A stretch of DNA of 64,000 nt from Litoribrevibacter euphylliae (GTDB lineage: Bacteria > Pseudomonadota > Gammaproteobacteria > Pseudomonadales > Litoribrevibacteraceae), in assembly GCF_042646085.1 (NCBI RefSeq), contig NZ_JBHRSZ010000010.1, positions 22,525-86,524 of the forward strand, written 5' to 3'. A program made the translations under genes and the position numbers. The notes under the pieces were generated by a model that was not told where the DNA came from, did not search any database, and was given only the letters and a program-made list of their open reading frames with translations. This document shows, piece by piece, positions 63,946 to 64,000 of this stretch (the stretch's first letter is position 1; every line of letters starts with the position of its first letter).

Positions 63946-64000
63946 TCAAGCCTCAGCCGTATTGTTCCGCTCGAAGTCTTGGTGTTGGATATTTTCCAGA
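63946..64000 (-). CDS. Possible C-terminal end of a gene running off the right edge
   Basis: An open frame of 17 codons reads LENIQHQDFERNNTAEA and stops at 63946-63948. It has protein-like composition but is too short to identify or to be sure of. Confidence 0.3.
   Translation of the reverse strand, partial: LENIQHQDFERNNTAEA

Overview
The window is a chromosomal stretch of a gammaproteobacterium, most likely a marine Oceanospirillales-type or Pseudomonas-related organism. The main pointers are the order of the division and wall cluster, the petABC-sspAB block next to rpsI-rplM, the rsmI/lpoA-yraN-diaA-dolP block, a pair of ~600-residue FadE-type acyl-CoA dehydrogenases like those of pseudomonads, and moderate GC content with many AT-rich gaps. 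The genus cannot be fixed from this sequence alone. Almost all of the window is housekeeping DNA. I see no CRISPR array, prophage, integrase, insertion sequence or tRNA gene.

Layout. 1-4.8 kb: mixed accessory genes (TIGR01777 epimerase, cut by the left edge; TudS-YbgA fusion; candidate sRNA; LysR regulator; DUF4442 hotdog protein; secreted endonuclease I). 4.8-9.6 kb: two acyl-CoA dehydrogenases flanking a UbiA/MenA-like prenyltransferase, with PsrA-like fatty-acid regulator boxes upstream. 10-11.2 kb: a SprA-type putative metalloprotease and a small partner. 11.3-15.8 kb: biotin operon bioB-F-H-C-D behind a BirA operator. 16-22.4 kb: comF, srkA, a degenerate GT20 protein, coaE-yacG, a mutT-thiE-like fusion and argJ. 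22.5-26.4 kb: secA and a LytM/M23 protein. 26.5-44.8 kb: lpxC and the complete dcw cluster mraZ-rsmH-ftsL-ftsI-murE-murF-mraY-murD-ftsW-murG-murC-ddl-ftsQ-ftsA-ftsZ, all on the minus strand behind a promoter with four MraZ boxes. 45.1-45.5 kb: RNase P RNA. 45.5-49.7 kb: rsmI diverging from lpoA-yraN-diaA-dolP. 49.8-54.6 kb: sspB/sspA, the cytochrome bc1 genes, rpsI/rplM. 54.8-64 kb: a secreted helical protein, TatD-type nuclease, prfC, a di-heme peroxidase-like lipoprotein, a second candidate sRNA, a CbiM-like membrane protein, rimI, a HolD-like psi subunit, leuA and a periplasmic glutaredoxin-like protein.

How the parts fit. The dcw block supplies lipid II synthesis (murC-F, mraY, murG, ddl), septal synthesis (ftsW, ftsI, ftsL, ftsQ) and the Z ring (ftsA, ftsZ). 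LpoA, the LytM-type protein, DolP and LpxC nearby serve the same envelope.

The least explained items are two candidate small RNAs (about 1911-2045 and 59763-59874), a GT20 protein whose catalytic motifs are replaced, a prenyltransferase set between fatty-acid oxidation genes, the HEQAH protease and its small flagellar-like partner, and several strong palindromes in promoter regions (3962, 27528, 53587). None of these amounts to a proven new system.
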